NCBI GenBank assembly: GCA_030248215.1
Contig: JASANG010000196.1
Location: forward strand, 1 to 64,000
Length of the DNA: 64,000 nucleotides
Source of the DNA: Enoplolaimus lenunculus
Taxonomy: Eukaryota; Nematoda; Enoplea; Enoplida; Thoracostomopsidae
Reading direction: 5' to 3'
Below the pieces are notes generated by a model. The model searched no databases, had not been told where the DNA came from, and saw only the letters and a list, made by a program, of their open reading frames with translations. The translations under genes and the position numbers were made by a program. Position 1 is the first letter of the stretch, and each line of letters starts with the position of its first letter. Below are positions 1 through 10,388 of this stretch, piece after piece.

Positions 1-27
1 CCGCCAAGGATGGGTGGCAAGGACTTT

Positions 28-128
28 CGATCCAGGGTAACCTACCTTATAAGTGGTGATGGTAAACGCCTCCCACTCCAGTCACTGGAGCTCGAATCCT
101 AGCATAAATGTAGATCTAAGATGAAATA
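28..128 (+). mobile_element. tRNA-derived SINE-like copy
   Basis: A pol III-like pair can be seen: an A-box-like stretch near 50-65 (AAGTGGTGATGG) and a B-box-like GAGCTCGAATCC near 89-100, followed by a tail shared with the inverted copy at 4272-4402. The acceptor stem is not clean, so this is a SINE head rather than a working tRNA gene. It lies just downstream of the last visible nAChR exon. Confidence 0.5.
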
Positions 129-185
129 GAGAATATTCATGTGATAAACGGTTAACTGTATTAGTACGTTGTTTCAGCGTTTAAC

Positions 186-3100
186 TTTGTATATAACGAT
201 TGTTGAATAATTGTTATTTTGGTCGGGCAAGTGCGACAAGGTTTTCTCGTGGGGTCCCCCATAAAAGTCGGCTACAAAAAATCTCTCCTGGTGCCGGGGC
301 GAGGTTGGGCATCCACAGACCGGCCAACTGTTATCTGTGCCGTTACCGATGCCTTGAAGCACAATTGACACGTTGTCTTGAGTTTTCGCATCTTCTTCAA
401 TAACCCAAGTTGCACTTTGATCCAAATGTTCTAGATCAAGCATTCTCACATCGTACGACCACGAACCAAATTTCAAATGACAGTTTTGAACGTCGAATGG
501 AAACCTAAAACATAAAAAGATATCTGGGTTCAACCGGATTGTTGCGGGTCCGTAGCCAGGTGACCCTGCTTGGATGGGGCTAAAAATTCTAAGAGCAGAT
601 ACAAGGGTTTCCAATGAGTTACAGGTGAGTTTGAAACTTTCTGACGAGGGTCAAAATTCTTCTTGGGTGTGGGCGCTGAAAAGTCTCTCTAGTCGCTCTG
701 GCAACGCGGGGTCGGGTTGGTAAGCCATCTGGCTGTTGTATTCCATTTGCATAAACTGTTAATCCGTAAACTTAAAAAAATTTTCAACTTAACGGTCGGT
801 ATTTTCAAATGTGTGCATCCCTATTACCAGTTTTTGATAGGTTTGTAACTTTCGAACCAGTAAATGCTGAAGCTCAAAAAATCGGCACATTTTTCGCATA
901 TTATTTGCTTTGCTTTTGTACCAATTTTAAGTTTGACAACTTCAACAGTTTAGTGAGTTTGAAAACCTATTACTAACTGATAATAGTTGCTATAAACATT
1001 TGAGAATATGCATCAAAGTTTTAAGTCGACTTTCGTGTTTCTAAATTTCAAAAATTTGCCACAAAGCTAACTAATGTTAAAATTAAATTTTTATTTGAAA
1101 AATTCAATATATTGCTTTGATATTTCAAAACTGTGCGGGCAGCAGTGGCCCAGGAGCAATGTTAAACGCGTGACGGACAACGTAATTGAGTAAAAACCGT
1201 TTCACTGTAAATTCCAATGAGTTAATTGATCAATTCAGTAGGAAAATTAGTCATTTCTGAGTTAATAACAGTAAACTTAAACTCACTCTGTATTAACTTG
1301 TTTCTCACTCATGAGTTAACTTCAATCCAACTCTGAGTTGAGTTGATTCCGGGAAAGTCAGTTAATTTAATCAGATAGATATTGAATCAACTCAGAATTA
1401 TGAGTTGTGATACTCTCAACTTAGATCGAGTACTTCAACTCATTCTGAGTTAAAATCAACTCACTGGAATTTACAGTGTTCATGAAAACAAGTTCAGTGC
1501 CGAATGCAAGATTTCTCGTCTTGCATTCGGCAAGTCTTGCATTCGGCACCGGCTTTGCGAATCATCTGAATTGTCTCATAAATGATCGTCTAAGTTTCTC
1601 CACCAACTAACAAAATTTCAGCTTAAAATAGGACCGTTTTAGGTTTTGTTAGCAATCGCAACATCGCGTAGTATCCATTCTGGTTGATCCGTAGGAATAA
1701 AGCAGCCACAATGTTTTATACAGAGCCAGCCGGCATTATTTTATATATTGCGGAAACAAACTTTGTGAACGAAGCGAGCTTTAAACCAGATACACGTTTT
1801 TCACGTTTAATAATCATTAAATATAGCAGAAAATAATTGCCATAAATCACGTTGTACCACCTTTTGACTCATAAAAAGTGGAAGGATGCGACCCACAGGA
1901 TGTAACCGGATATATGTTTGGATTTCCGGTGCAAATCGACGTTTGTTTCCGATTTTGTTATAGAAATAACAAAAATTGTGTTATTTTATACGCTCAAAAT
2001 TATTCATAAGTCAAGTATATATCTCGCATTTTTTGTTACAGATATGCTGCAATTGTTCGAATCGAAATAAGAGTTACAAAATTTATCCAAAATCATTGAA
2101 ATTTCGGTCCGCGTCACTTTAAGGGGCGTCTAGGTTATTTCAGGGTCTATAAAAGAGTAGTTTAGATTCTAGATTACATTTTTTGTATAGGCTTAGGCTT
2201 AGGCTTAGGTTTAGGCTTAGGAAAACATTCTTGCAACGTTTAGGCTTAGGCTTAGGCTTAGGAATACGCTTAATCTACTATTATGCCCCTTAAAGTAACA
2301 TTGGCCGAAATTTCGATGCATCCGCTATTTTTTCTTTAATACTTTAGAACGTCCCGCGCATATTTGCACGCCTCAATTGTGTTGGCAGAAAAATAAAACA
2401 TATTTGAAACTTATTATTCTTCAGTATCCGTTTTCCCTTTCCGGTAATTTTGCAATCCGTTCATACCCTAGCGTCCACCCATGCCCCCCCGTATTCCTGC
2501 GCTAATTCGAGAAAGCATAAAGGAATATGACATACCATTTAACGTCGATTTCACACATGGACTTGTAGACCGCAGGCGGCTCCCATTTTACTTTACCAGT
2601 CGCATGTATCGCTGCTTTGGTAGTGATCGTAATATTGTAGTTGCTATCAGCACTGAAATTTTGTTAAAAAATATATTTGTCGCATCAATTTATACAATTT
2701 CAACAGAAACCTATTGATTCGAGTTACGAGTTGAGCTCAGGATTTTAGGGATAAAACGCGTTTACGCTCACAGTCCCAGCTTAGACGTTTCATAACGCAA
2801 ATTGTTAAACTCTGTGCATTGTGTTTTATGGTTTAACTGGTGTGTGTGTGTGCATTTTGACCAGTGTACACTGCAAAAAATTGTGAGTCAAATTGAGTGA
2901 ATCGAATTTGACTCTGGCAGAGTCGAATTTGACTCAGTTTGTGTAGTCAGAAAAAGCCTATTTCGGAGAGAGTCAATTTGACTCATCATTTTTTCCAGTA
3001 ATATACTGTAGCGATGACAAGTAAAGGAGGGGGGTAAAACTCAATGGTCCCCGTTTTATGCGGGATTCACGTAACCATTTGTGCGTTTGGTACCTGTTTT

Positions 3101-6090
3101 TTCACCAACCCATAGCAGGTGATAAATACAATCCATGCGTATAGCTAGCTAGCTTCTACTTATCCATATGGGTAAGTATCAGCTGTAGCTATGGATTGCT
3201 AACCGCTGTTTTGCTACCCATATGTGTTTCTTAGGTCTTTTGCACCAACACATATGGATAGCAAATTATTAGTTATTTTTTGTGAAAATATTAAACGATA
3301 AAAACGTAAAAGACAAATCTAGTGTTCTTCTTGCTGTTACAAGCAAATTTTAAGGATTAATACTGCTTTTGTATTATGTTAAGGTCCTGGTAAAATACGC
3401 CTGTTTTAGGGGATTTCGCAGGCATATTGTGCAGGTAAAGGCTGCCTATACTTTAAACATTCCGTATAAACAAATTATGGGATATTTCCGCGCTGCACTA
3501 CATTGCATGCGCTCATAACGGACAAGCAAGTCTCACATGCTTGTGTGCCCCGATTTTCAACAAATTATATACAACTCGTTATTGATAAGCAGTCCTAACT
3601 TAAAACAACACCAGGAACCATTGGGACCTACTCGAGTGATTAATCCGATATTTATTTATGGAAATAAAACATCTACCAGAAATGTGGACCCACCCTACAC
3701 AAAGTTTAAAAGCACAAATACTAGCTATCCAAACAAGCAAAATAACACGACAAAACAAACATTTTAAAAAATTTCTGTAGCCACTGTTAAAATGAAACCC
3801 ATATGGGTATCTTGCGGACAAAACCGCAATCCATACGGGGTGTAATCAAAATTTTAGAGCTATCCATATGGGTAGCTCGACCGAAAGTACCACTAGCTAT
3901 GTAGTACTAATACTTACCCATATGGGTATCGTGAAAATACTTGTCACCAAGTATGGGTAAGGTGAAAAAATAGGTACCAAATGCACAAGTAGTAACGTGA
4001 ACCCCGCATTAGTCAGAATCAATAAAGGTTGCACTTTACCTTTACTGTGCCGGATACCGCCTCGCGGCGCCAGGGGTGTGCGGTTGCGCTCGCCGAGTAT
4101 AGCACAACCCTAGGGGTTTAGATCTCGGCTTAGAAGATACTCAGTTTGTACAGTGTATTTTCAACAGACTGGCATGTGAGTAAAGATAATTTACCGTATC
4201 CGCGCTTTAGAAAGGCAAACTTTGATTTTTAAGTGTCGGTATACTGTAAGAAGCGATTGATGCACTGATCAGTAATCCTTTATCAAACGAATATTTTCTA
4301 TTTCAACTGAGACCTACTTTTATGCTAGAATTCAAAACCCAGCGGCTTGAGTGGGAGGCGTTTACCATCACGACTCAGCGACCACGTCTTGTAGTGATTT
4401 AGTAACATGTATACGTGTTGCAATTGTTAAACACTGTGCAATTAGCTAACGTATATACACTGCGCTGAGTTGCCTATAGTTAACTCTATGTGAGAAGGGG
4501 TTAAAGCTTAATTTTTGTATCTTAAAATTTTTTCGTTTTAAAAAGTATAATAAAACGAAAATACTTACTTGTTGTATAGCACAATATCAGGGACCCATAT
4601 CATTTCAGCTGGAACATAAAGCACATCAACACCGCCGTACGTTTCTGGATTCCAGCTTAGCTTGTAATCGTTCCATTCCTGAAATAAAATATTTTTTTGA
4701 AAAATTTTCAAAAAAATATATAGTCTTGCGGAAAAAACTAAAAGGTTCAAAAAATTGTTTTACGCAAAAGTTCGCAAACGGTGAAATGAAACTGTAAAAG
4801 CTTGCTGCATATTTCGTAGCCCAAGTCTTCATTCAGCTTAATTCCGAATTGCACTAGCCCAAGTCGTAATTACGTCGTGGATTAACACAATTCGGAATAA
4901 GGCTAAATTACGACTTGGTCTATCACATATACAACTTTAATTTAATTATTGGTTTTTTCGCGAAATAAACATTTACTAAAATATGTATAATTATTTTGAA
5001 CGGTCTATGGAAGTAGAACATCAACCGGTCAGTTGTAATTCGAAATCCCATAGACGCCACAATTTGTCGCCCATCATTTGGCTTAAACTTTGGTTTAGGC
5101 TAAGGACCCTGTCGAGTGACAAGCTGCTGAGCGATGAATTGTCGTAGATTACACGTTTACAACTACAATACGTCTGCGCACGTATATTGATTCAGGTTTG
5201 AACTGGATATTGAAGTATAAAAGTTAAAAAGACGATGTTTTGCTGCCAGCACAACTGAGGCGTGTAAATATTCACAGGGCTTTCTAAAACTTTAAAGAAA
5301 AATGACGGCTGCTTTGAAATTTTTAAGATTTTGAATGAATTTCGTTATTTTTATTTCATTTTGAACAATTCCAGCATATATATCTGTAATTAAAAATTGC
5401 GATATGTATGTACCTGATTTATAACTAAAGTTGAACGCACAGAAATAACAGAATTTCCATTGTTTCTATAACGGAAACGAAAACGGGCACCGATTTTAAC
5501 CGGAAACGGAAATGGAAACGGATATCTCGTTACACCCTGATATATAAGTAAGTTAGTTACCTGTTTCAGCCAAACGCTTGTAGTTAGTATTTGGTCTTTC
5601 TCTGCCTGAAGTGCACATATAATATATTAAAAGGTAACGTTAATATTATACGTTTGCTTGTAAGCTAATGCCATATGACATTCGAGTTTAGTCTGCTGAC
5701 CCGATCCAAGAGCCCGAATTTTAACGTTGACGTTCGAATCAGCATGGGACAAACCGTTTCCCTCCTGCCCCTGTTATAACGTGAATCCTGCATTAATGTT
5801 AAGGTTTACTACAAAATTTTGGCCTGGTCTTTATTGGATAGTTGGACCTGCCTTCTATCCCCCCGTCTTCGTTAACCTGTCAGCGCGTGGAATGGGGGGT
5901 CCTATGGCGTATAACCACGGTAAGGCAGTGGAACACTTTCAACGACTTACCACATCGATAATTTGCGACAGTCGAAGTTTAAGTTGAATTTGAACTCTGT
6001 CGTTGGGATCTTTAACTGGACGCCTGAGTTTGTTGTAATTTCGAAGCAAATCATCAAATAATCGTTTCGCGTCTTCGTTGGTCTCAACGC
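186..6090 (-). CDS. nicotinic acetylcholine receptor subunit, ligand-binding domain (partial, 5 exons)
   Basis: Subunit of a pentameric Cys-loop acetylcholine-gated channel at the plasma membrane. Minus-strand exons, in order: 6090-5951 (140 bp), 5605-5561 (45 bp), 4678-4569 (110 bp), 2652-2536 (117 bp), 504-186 (319 bp). All have AG/GT borders and phases that join. The protein reads [13 protein letters not shown], then [10 protein letters not shown] (loop D Trp), [29 protein letters not shown] (loop A), a Tyr-bearing NADSNY segment, and a Cys-loop with exactly 13 residues between its cysteines (CEIDVKW, then FPFDVQNC). FGSWSYD supplies the loop B Trp. The signal-peptide exon (upstream of 6090) and all membrane segments (past the left edge) were not found. 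No vicinal CysCys pair is seen in the loop C region, so a non-alpha type is likely. The second half of the last exon is poorly conserved, and its donor at 185 is the least certain border. Confidence 0.92.
798..1011. mobile_element. family G MITE (CTCAAATGTG ends)
   Basis: A TIR element in the nAChR intron. Its ends read TATTTTCAAATGTGTG and CATTTGAGAATA. The inner arms read TTACTGGTTCGAAAG and AACAGTTTAGTGAGTTTG (either strand). Related copies lie at 48966, 54201 and 54642. Confidence 0.7.
1203..1478. mobile_element. family A MITE (CACTG...CAGTG, AACTCA/TGAGTT ladder)
   Basis: Reference copy of the family, 276 bp, in an nAChR intron. It begins CACTGTAAATTCCAATGAGT and ends ACTGGAATTTACAGTG, flanked by TT on both sides (a 2-bp target duplication). 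The inside is almost wholly alternating AACTCA and TGAGTT words, about ten of each, so the strand can fold on itself repeatedly. The CACTG ends and 2-bp duplication fit non-autonomous CACTA/EnSpm elements; that class is inferred, since no transposase is present. Confidence 0.85.
2105..2307. mobile_element. family C MITE with TTAGGC repeats
   Basis: TIR element: CACTTTAAGGGGCGTC at the left and GCCCCTTAAAGTAACATTGG at the right. It holds about five GGCTTA hexamers at 2190-2222 and more at 2241-2264, plus the family words TCTATAAAAGAGTA and TAGATTCTAGATTACATTTT. Confidence 0.82.
2536..2652 (-). CDS. nAChR exon with first Cys of the Cys-loop
   Basis: This exon reads [15 protein letters not shown] then [20 protein letters not shown]. 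The split codon at each border joins its neighbours in frame (AA|T gives Asn, TG|G gives Trp). The acceptor is tttcag and the donor gtatgt. Confidence 0.93.
2869..3000. mobile_element. family B MITE (CACTGCAAAAAATGG, GAGTC/GACTC ladder)
   Basis: A short copy. CACTGCAAAAAATTGTGAG at the left and TTGACTCATCATTTTTTCC at the right. It contains perfect TGAGTCA and TGACTCA words. Confidence 0.75.
3058..4010. mobile_element. family J TIR element, 953 bp, in an nAChR intron
   Basis: ATGCGGGATTCACGTAACC at the left pairs with AGTAACGTGAACCCCGCAT at the right. Long subterminal inverted arms contain ATTTGTGCGTTTGGTACCTG and CCATATGGGTA words. No transposase-like frame was recognised. Confidence 0.78.
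4272..4402 (-). mobile_element. tRNA-derived SINE-like copy, inverted partner
   Basis: Read on the minus strand it has GCTGAGTCGTGATGG (A-box-like) and GGGTTTTGAATTC (B-box-like). It shares TGATGGTAAACGCCTCCCAC and about 60 bp of tail with the copy at the left edge, in opposite orientation. The two bracket two nAChR exons. Confidence 0.5.
4836..4920. mobile_element. family K short inverted repeat (CCCAAGTCGTAATT)
   Basis: TAGCCCAAGTCGTAATTACG meets the inverse AATTACGACTTGG around a CGTGGATTAACACAATTCGG centre. Confidence 0.6.
5561..5605 (-). CDS. nAChR 45-bp exon
   Basis: Fifteen codons ending in TTSVWLKQ, flanked by a cag acceptor and a gtaac donor. The size and content match the 45-bp exon known from vertebrate nicotinic receptor genes. 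It carries the complementary-face Trp. Confidence 0.9.
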
Positions 6091-6404
6091 CTAAAATGGT
6101 ATTTATTTTGTAATCATTGAGTTCAAGAAATATGACTTTTGTTTACCTTTGACTGACTCAATTTATATACAAACAAAATATGGCTATTATTAATTGTTAC
6201 TGGAAACTCATTTTCAATCTGTCGTGTTGGTAGTAATTTTTAACACTGGGGAACATGCCGTCAGTTTTAGTTTATGAACATTAATAAATGCTCATTTTGG
6301 TTGATTTTTCACATTTAGTAAACAAAATCTTAGCAATAAATCGCTAAAATTTAAATTCTTAAACTGTGGCAGGTATTTACAAAAATAAGTGATTTTGAAA
6401 ACGA

Positions 6405-6520
6405 ATTCGAGATTACATTTCTTTGCTTAATAGGCTGAGGCTTAGGAACTCATTTTTGCAACGCTTAGGCGTATGAATATGCTTGATCTACTGTTACGTC
6501 CCTTAAAGTAACATGGGCCA
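6405..6520. mobile_element. family C MITE, right half
   Basis: Keeps GAGATTACATTT, degenerate TTAGGC words and the end ACGTCCCTTAAAGTAACATG. The left arm is missing. Confidence 0.65.
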
Positions 6521-7037
6521 ACGAAATTATCAATTAAACTGTTTATATGTATCCGAACTAAAAGTTTGGGGAAGGACTTGCTGTGCAAACAAAATAAATT
6601 GTCTCCTTTTTAAGAAATTTTGTCTGAAATTTAAAACAATTATGTCTTGATAGAGACTCCAAATTTTTCAGAATTCCGCAACTTTCAATTTGCTGTTAAG
6701 GGTAAAACGGTATTTATTTCAAATTGCATATCCTGTGCTTTGTAAAGCCATGTTTTATTACAGGAACGCAGACCTAAGCCGTATACCTGGAAGCAGTAGT
6801 AATAAGACTAACGATACCGTAACGAATAACATAACATCCAATTGTATATGTTTTTAGATTAAAACAGTATAACTGAGTATAAATAAATACCTATAATTTT
6901 TAGTATATTTAGCTATTTACAGCTAAAGGCGTAGCCAGGATACAGTTAGCAAAAAAACCTTGCGAGCGATACGAGCGAGAAGATAGCGCATATTTTGCAT
7001 TAACTATTGTGAATTTCAATACGAAACTTTAGGTTTA

Positions 7038-7229
7038 CGCTGTAAATTTGAGCGAATTGATTTTAACTCAGAATGAGTTGATTGACTTAGATGTCTGAGC
7101 TCTGAATTAGACCATTCAGAACTCAGAATTCTGAAATGATTTAACTCATTCTGAATTAATTAGTCAATTAACCCAGAAATAAATCAAGGGTTAGTTAATT
7201 GATTAATCAACTCATCAGAATTTACAGTG
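7038..7229. mobile_element. family A MITE copy
   Basis: A 192-bp internally shorter copy with ends CGCTGTAAATTTGAG and GAATTTACAGTG. Confidence 0.75.
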
Positions 7230-7449
7230 CAGATGCTTCTTAGTGGCCTATATATCTGACCGGATATTCCATCTATGCAAGCTAATCCCTATTTAGATAC
7301 ATTGTATGTATTCTTTTCAGTGGCATTCTAGGATTATTTTGGTTCAGAATATTTTTATTGTTTTGAAATTCTGAATTTTTTGACGTCTGTAGCGAAAAAG
7401 TTCCGCCCCTGATCTTTACATCACCCGACATTTTAAGGTTTGCAAATTG

Positions 7450-7696
7450 GACTGTAAATTCCGATGAGTTGATTAATAAACTCACAGAGAGAATTAGATA
7501 TTTCTGGTTATTTCTGAGTTAATAACAATAAACATTAACTCACTCTGAGCTGATTTAATTGCAAATTAATTGATTAACTCAGAATGAGTTCAATCAATTC
7601 AGAATTCTGAGTTCAGAAAGACCTAATTATGAGTTCAGACCCGTGAGCAAAGTCAACTCATTCAGAGTTAAAATTAATTCACTAAAATTTACAATG
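7450..7696. mobile_element. family A MITE copy, worn ends
   Basis: Ends GACTGTAAATTCCGATGAGT and AAATTTACAATG. It lies 220 bp from the previous copy. Confidence 0.72.
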
Positions 7697-7837
7697 TGTA
7701 GCGAAGTCGCAGAGTTTCATTTATCTTGTTTCGTACACATTTTTCGCAATAGATTCAGCTATTTGCTTATTTTGCACCGTTCACAGAAAAACTGAGCCAG
7801 GCCACAAAACGTGCCATAGCCCATGTTGATGTCCACA

Positions 7838-8352
7838 TGACCGGCGCCGTCCGTCACCGTCAGTTATCCGTACGGCGGCATCCGTCACCGTGCGTCATCC
7901 GTACGGCGCCGTCCGTCACCGTCAGTTATCCGTACGGCGGCATCCGTCACTGTGCGTCATCCGTACGGCGCCGTCCGTCACCGTCAGTTATCCGTACGGC
8001 GGCATCCGTCACCGTGCGTCATCCGTACGGCGCCGTCCGTCACCGTCAGTTATCCGTACGGCGGCATCCGTCACCGTGCGTCATCCGTACGGCGCCGTCC
8101 GTCACCGTCAGTTATCCGTACGGCGGCATCCGTCACCGTGCGTCATCCGTACGGCGCCGTCCGTCACCGTCAGTTATCCGTACGGCGGCATCCGTCACCG
8201 TGCGTCATCCGTACGGCGCCGTCCGTCACCGTGCGGTATCGTACGCAAATAACTCACGTGCGATTACCGTGTAGTGACGGACGATGACGGACGGCGCCGT
8301 ACGGGTGACAGACGGTGACGGACGACGCCACACGACAAGTATAGCGCAACCC
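7838..8352. mobile_element. family I element with CpG-rich 62-bp minisatellite
   Basis: The right end is CAAGTATAGCGCAACCCT; the left TIR is missing. About 6.3 tandem units of 62 bp (7840-8232) are built on CGTACGGCGCCGTCCGTCAC and CGTACGGCGGCATCCGTCAC. It is strikingly GC-rich against AT-rich flanks. The stop-free frames in all three forward phases come from the repeat. Confidence 0.85.
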
Positions 8353-8736
8353 TAATAGAAAGCATTGTAAATGGAAACGCATATACAAACTCCGATGTAA
8401 GCTCCCATCCACAAAGAAGGCTTTCAAGTTTCAAACTCGGCCAAACCAATTGTTTGGATTGAAATGTGCGACTATAAAGGCAGGCAAAATAATATGACAA
8501 AAATAACAACAAAATAAAAATAAAACAAATAAATTAAAAAGTTAATTTGACAACAATACGACAAAAAATTCATCACAATTGGTTTTACAGAGCAACCGAC
8601 TAAAACGAAACACTGTATATTGTAAGAGTTACCGCACAGACACTGTGTCCCTTACTCAAATAAAACCAGGGTAAAATGATGTGTACCCAACAGCAAAAAC
8701 GCATCGGTGCTTTTGCGGGCGCATAGTAGAGTTATA

Positions 8737-8947
8737 CACTGCAAAAAATGGCGAGTGAAATTGACTGTTTCCAAAAACGGCTTCTTCGGACTAGACAAAA
8801 TGAGTCAAATTCGACTCCGTCAGAGTCAAATTCGACTCACTGTGAAACTTCACTGAGCCGAATTTGACGCTGGCGGAGTCGAATTTAACTCAGTTTATGT
8901 AGTGCAAGCCTATTTCGGAGAAAGTCAATTTGACCCACCATTTTTTA
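8737..8947. mobile_element. family B MITE copy
   Basis: Begins CACTGCAAAAAATGGCGAG. It holds paired GAGTCAAATTCGACTC-type palindromes and an AGCCTATTTCGGAGAAAGTC arm. The right terminal CAGTG is lost. Confidence 0.78.
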
Positions 8948-9208
8948 GCGATTTGCACAAATTTTTTTCGCAGAAGCTATCCCTGGAGCATAATTATTGC
9001 TAGTATTGCAGAAAATGGAAATGCTACATTTCATGAGTCGGCAGCCAGGCAGCCTGTCATTCCACGCAGGGATGGAACCGGTCCGGTTTTTGTGGGCAGG
9101 GTCCAAGGCCGTCACGGGCTCGGACCCGCGGTTCGTTATTGTGTTTTCCAAAAAAATAAAAATAACTCCTGAAAATAAACCTTCACATAGAGCTGCGATT
9201 CCAGAGTA

Positions 9209-9899
9209 CTGCAGTGACCCGAATAAGAGGGGGAGACTGCTATATATTTAGCGTCTCCAGACGGTACCCGCATTGTTATTCGGTTACGGACTGTTATTTA
9301 TTTTCAACCAGCCCTCCTCCACCCTTCACTGTAAATTTGAGTGAGTTGATTTTAACTCAGAATGAGTTGAATCACTCAATCCGAGTTAGGACTATCAGAA
9401 CTCACAATTTTGAATTGATGCAATTCATTCTGAGTTAATTAATCAACTCACCCAGGTCCAACTCAACTCACAGTGAGAATCAAGTCAAATCAGAGTAAGT
9501 TAAAGTGTTCTGTTATTAACTCAGAAATAATTAACTTTCCGTCTGAGTTAATTAATTAACTCATTGCAATTTACAGTGTTCGTTTGATATATATCCGGTA
9601 TTGCAACTATTTGTTGAATTAAGCATTTTTTTGCCTTGCATCTTGAGCAATAATGCAAGGTTATACTTTGGAATGTTATACTTTCAAAACTTATAAGTAC
9701 GCTTTAAAGTTTCGAACTCAAGTTTATTGGTAGTCATTTATGCGCGACGATTAAGGATAATTGATATTTATGGACTCTAAATTACGGTATAGGGACACTA
9801 TCCGCGTACGGACTCTTATTAGGGACACGGACTCTTATTGATTGGGACTCAAAATGGGGACTTCCCACTTATTATCCCCTCTTATTACGGTCACTACAG
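9209..9899. mobile_element. family E MITE (CTGTAGTGACCCGAATAA) with nested insertion
   Basis: Ends CTGCAGTGACCCGAATAAG and a degraded CGGTCACTACAG, with TA on both sides. Without the family A insertion it is about 440 bp. Non-coding. TA duplications suggest a Tc1/mariner-mobilised MITE (inferred). Confidence 0.82.
9327..9578. mobile_element. family A MITE inserted inside a family E element
   Basis: Begins CACTGTAAATTTGAGTGAG, ends GCAATTTACAGTG, and is flanked by TT on both sides. It splits the family E copy at 9209-9899. Family E copies elsewhere have the uninterrupted site, so this insertion is younger than its host. Confidence 0.85.
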
Positions 9900-10059
9900 T
9901 ATTTTGACGGCGAGTGCTGATATTGCAATGTACTTATATAGTGTAAAAAGCCTCACTATCGAAGTGTAGCGAGATGCCAAACGCTATTTTAAGCTTCAGT
10001 GTCAAGAATGCTGAGCCAAAAATGCTTCAGTGTCCATGACACTACTCCCTCTTACGTTT

Positions 10060-10311
10060 GTTTTGAGACAACGTTATACTTAGGAGTGTACTTCAAAATT
10101 TAAGTACGCTTTAAAGTTTCGAACTCAAATTATTTGGTCCTAGAGTCATTTATACGGTACAGTTAGGGTTAATTAACATTAACGGACTCTAATTAAGGTT
10201 TAGGGACCCTATCCGCTTACGGACTCTTATTAGGGATACGGACTCATATTGATTCGGACTCAAAATGGGGACCCCCCTTTTATTACCCCCCTCTTATTCG
10301 GGTAAATACAG
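10060..10311. mobile_element. family E MITE, right half
   Basis: Keeps TTAAGTACGCTTTAAAGTTT, GGACTCTTATTAGGGATACG and the end CCTCTTATTCGGGTAAATAC. The left half is missing. Confidence 0.7.
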
Positions 10312-10388
10312 AATTGTGGAAGTTGCATAATTAACTATATCCGACAAAATAATTAAATATATCCGGCAAAAGCTCTTTAGTTTAGATA

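Noticed and set aside
5727-5987. Plus-strand frame of 86 codons
   Set aside because: Overlaps the antisense of an nAChR exon and has no recognisable domain.
7837-8287. Three overlapping open frames of 111-145 codons
   Set aside because: All are translations of one 62-bp GC-rich tandem repeat in shifting phase; no unique sequence or domain.
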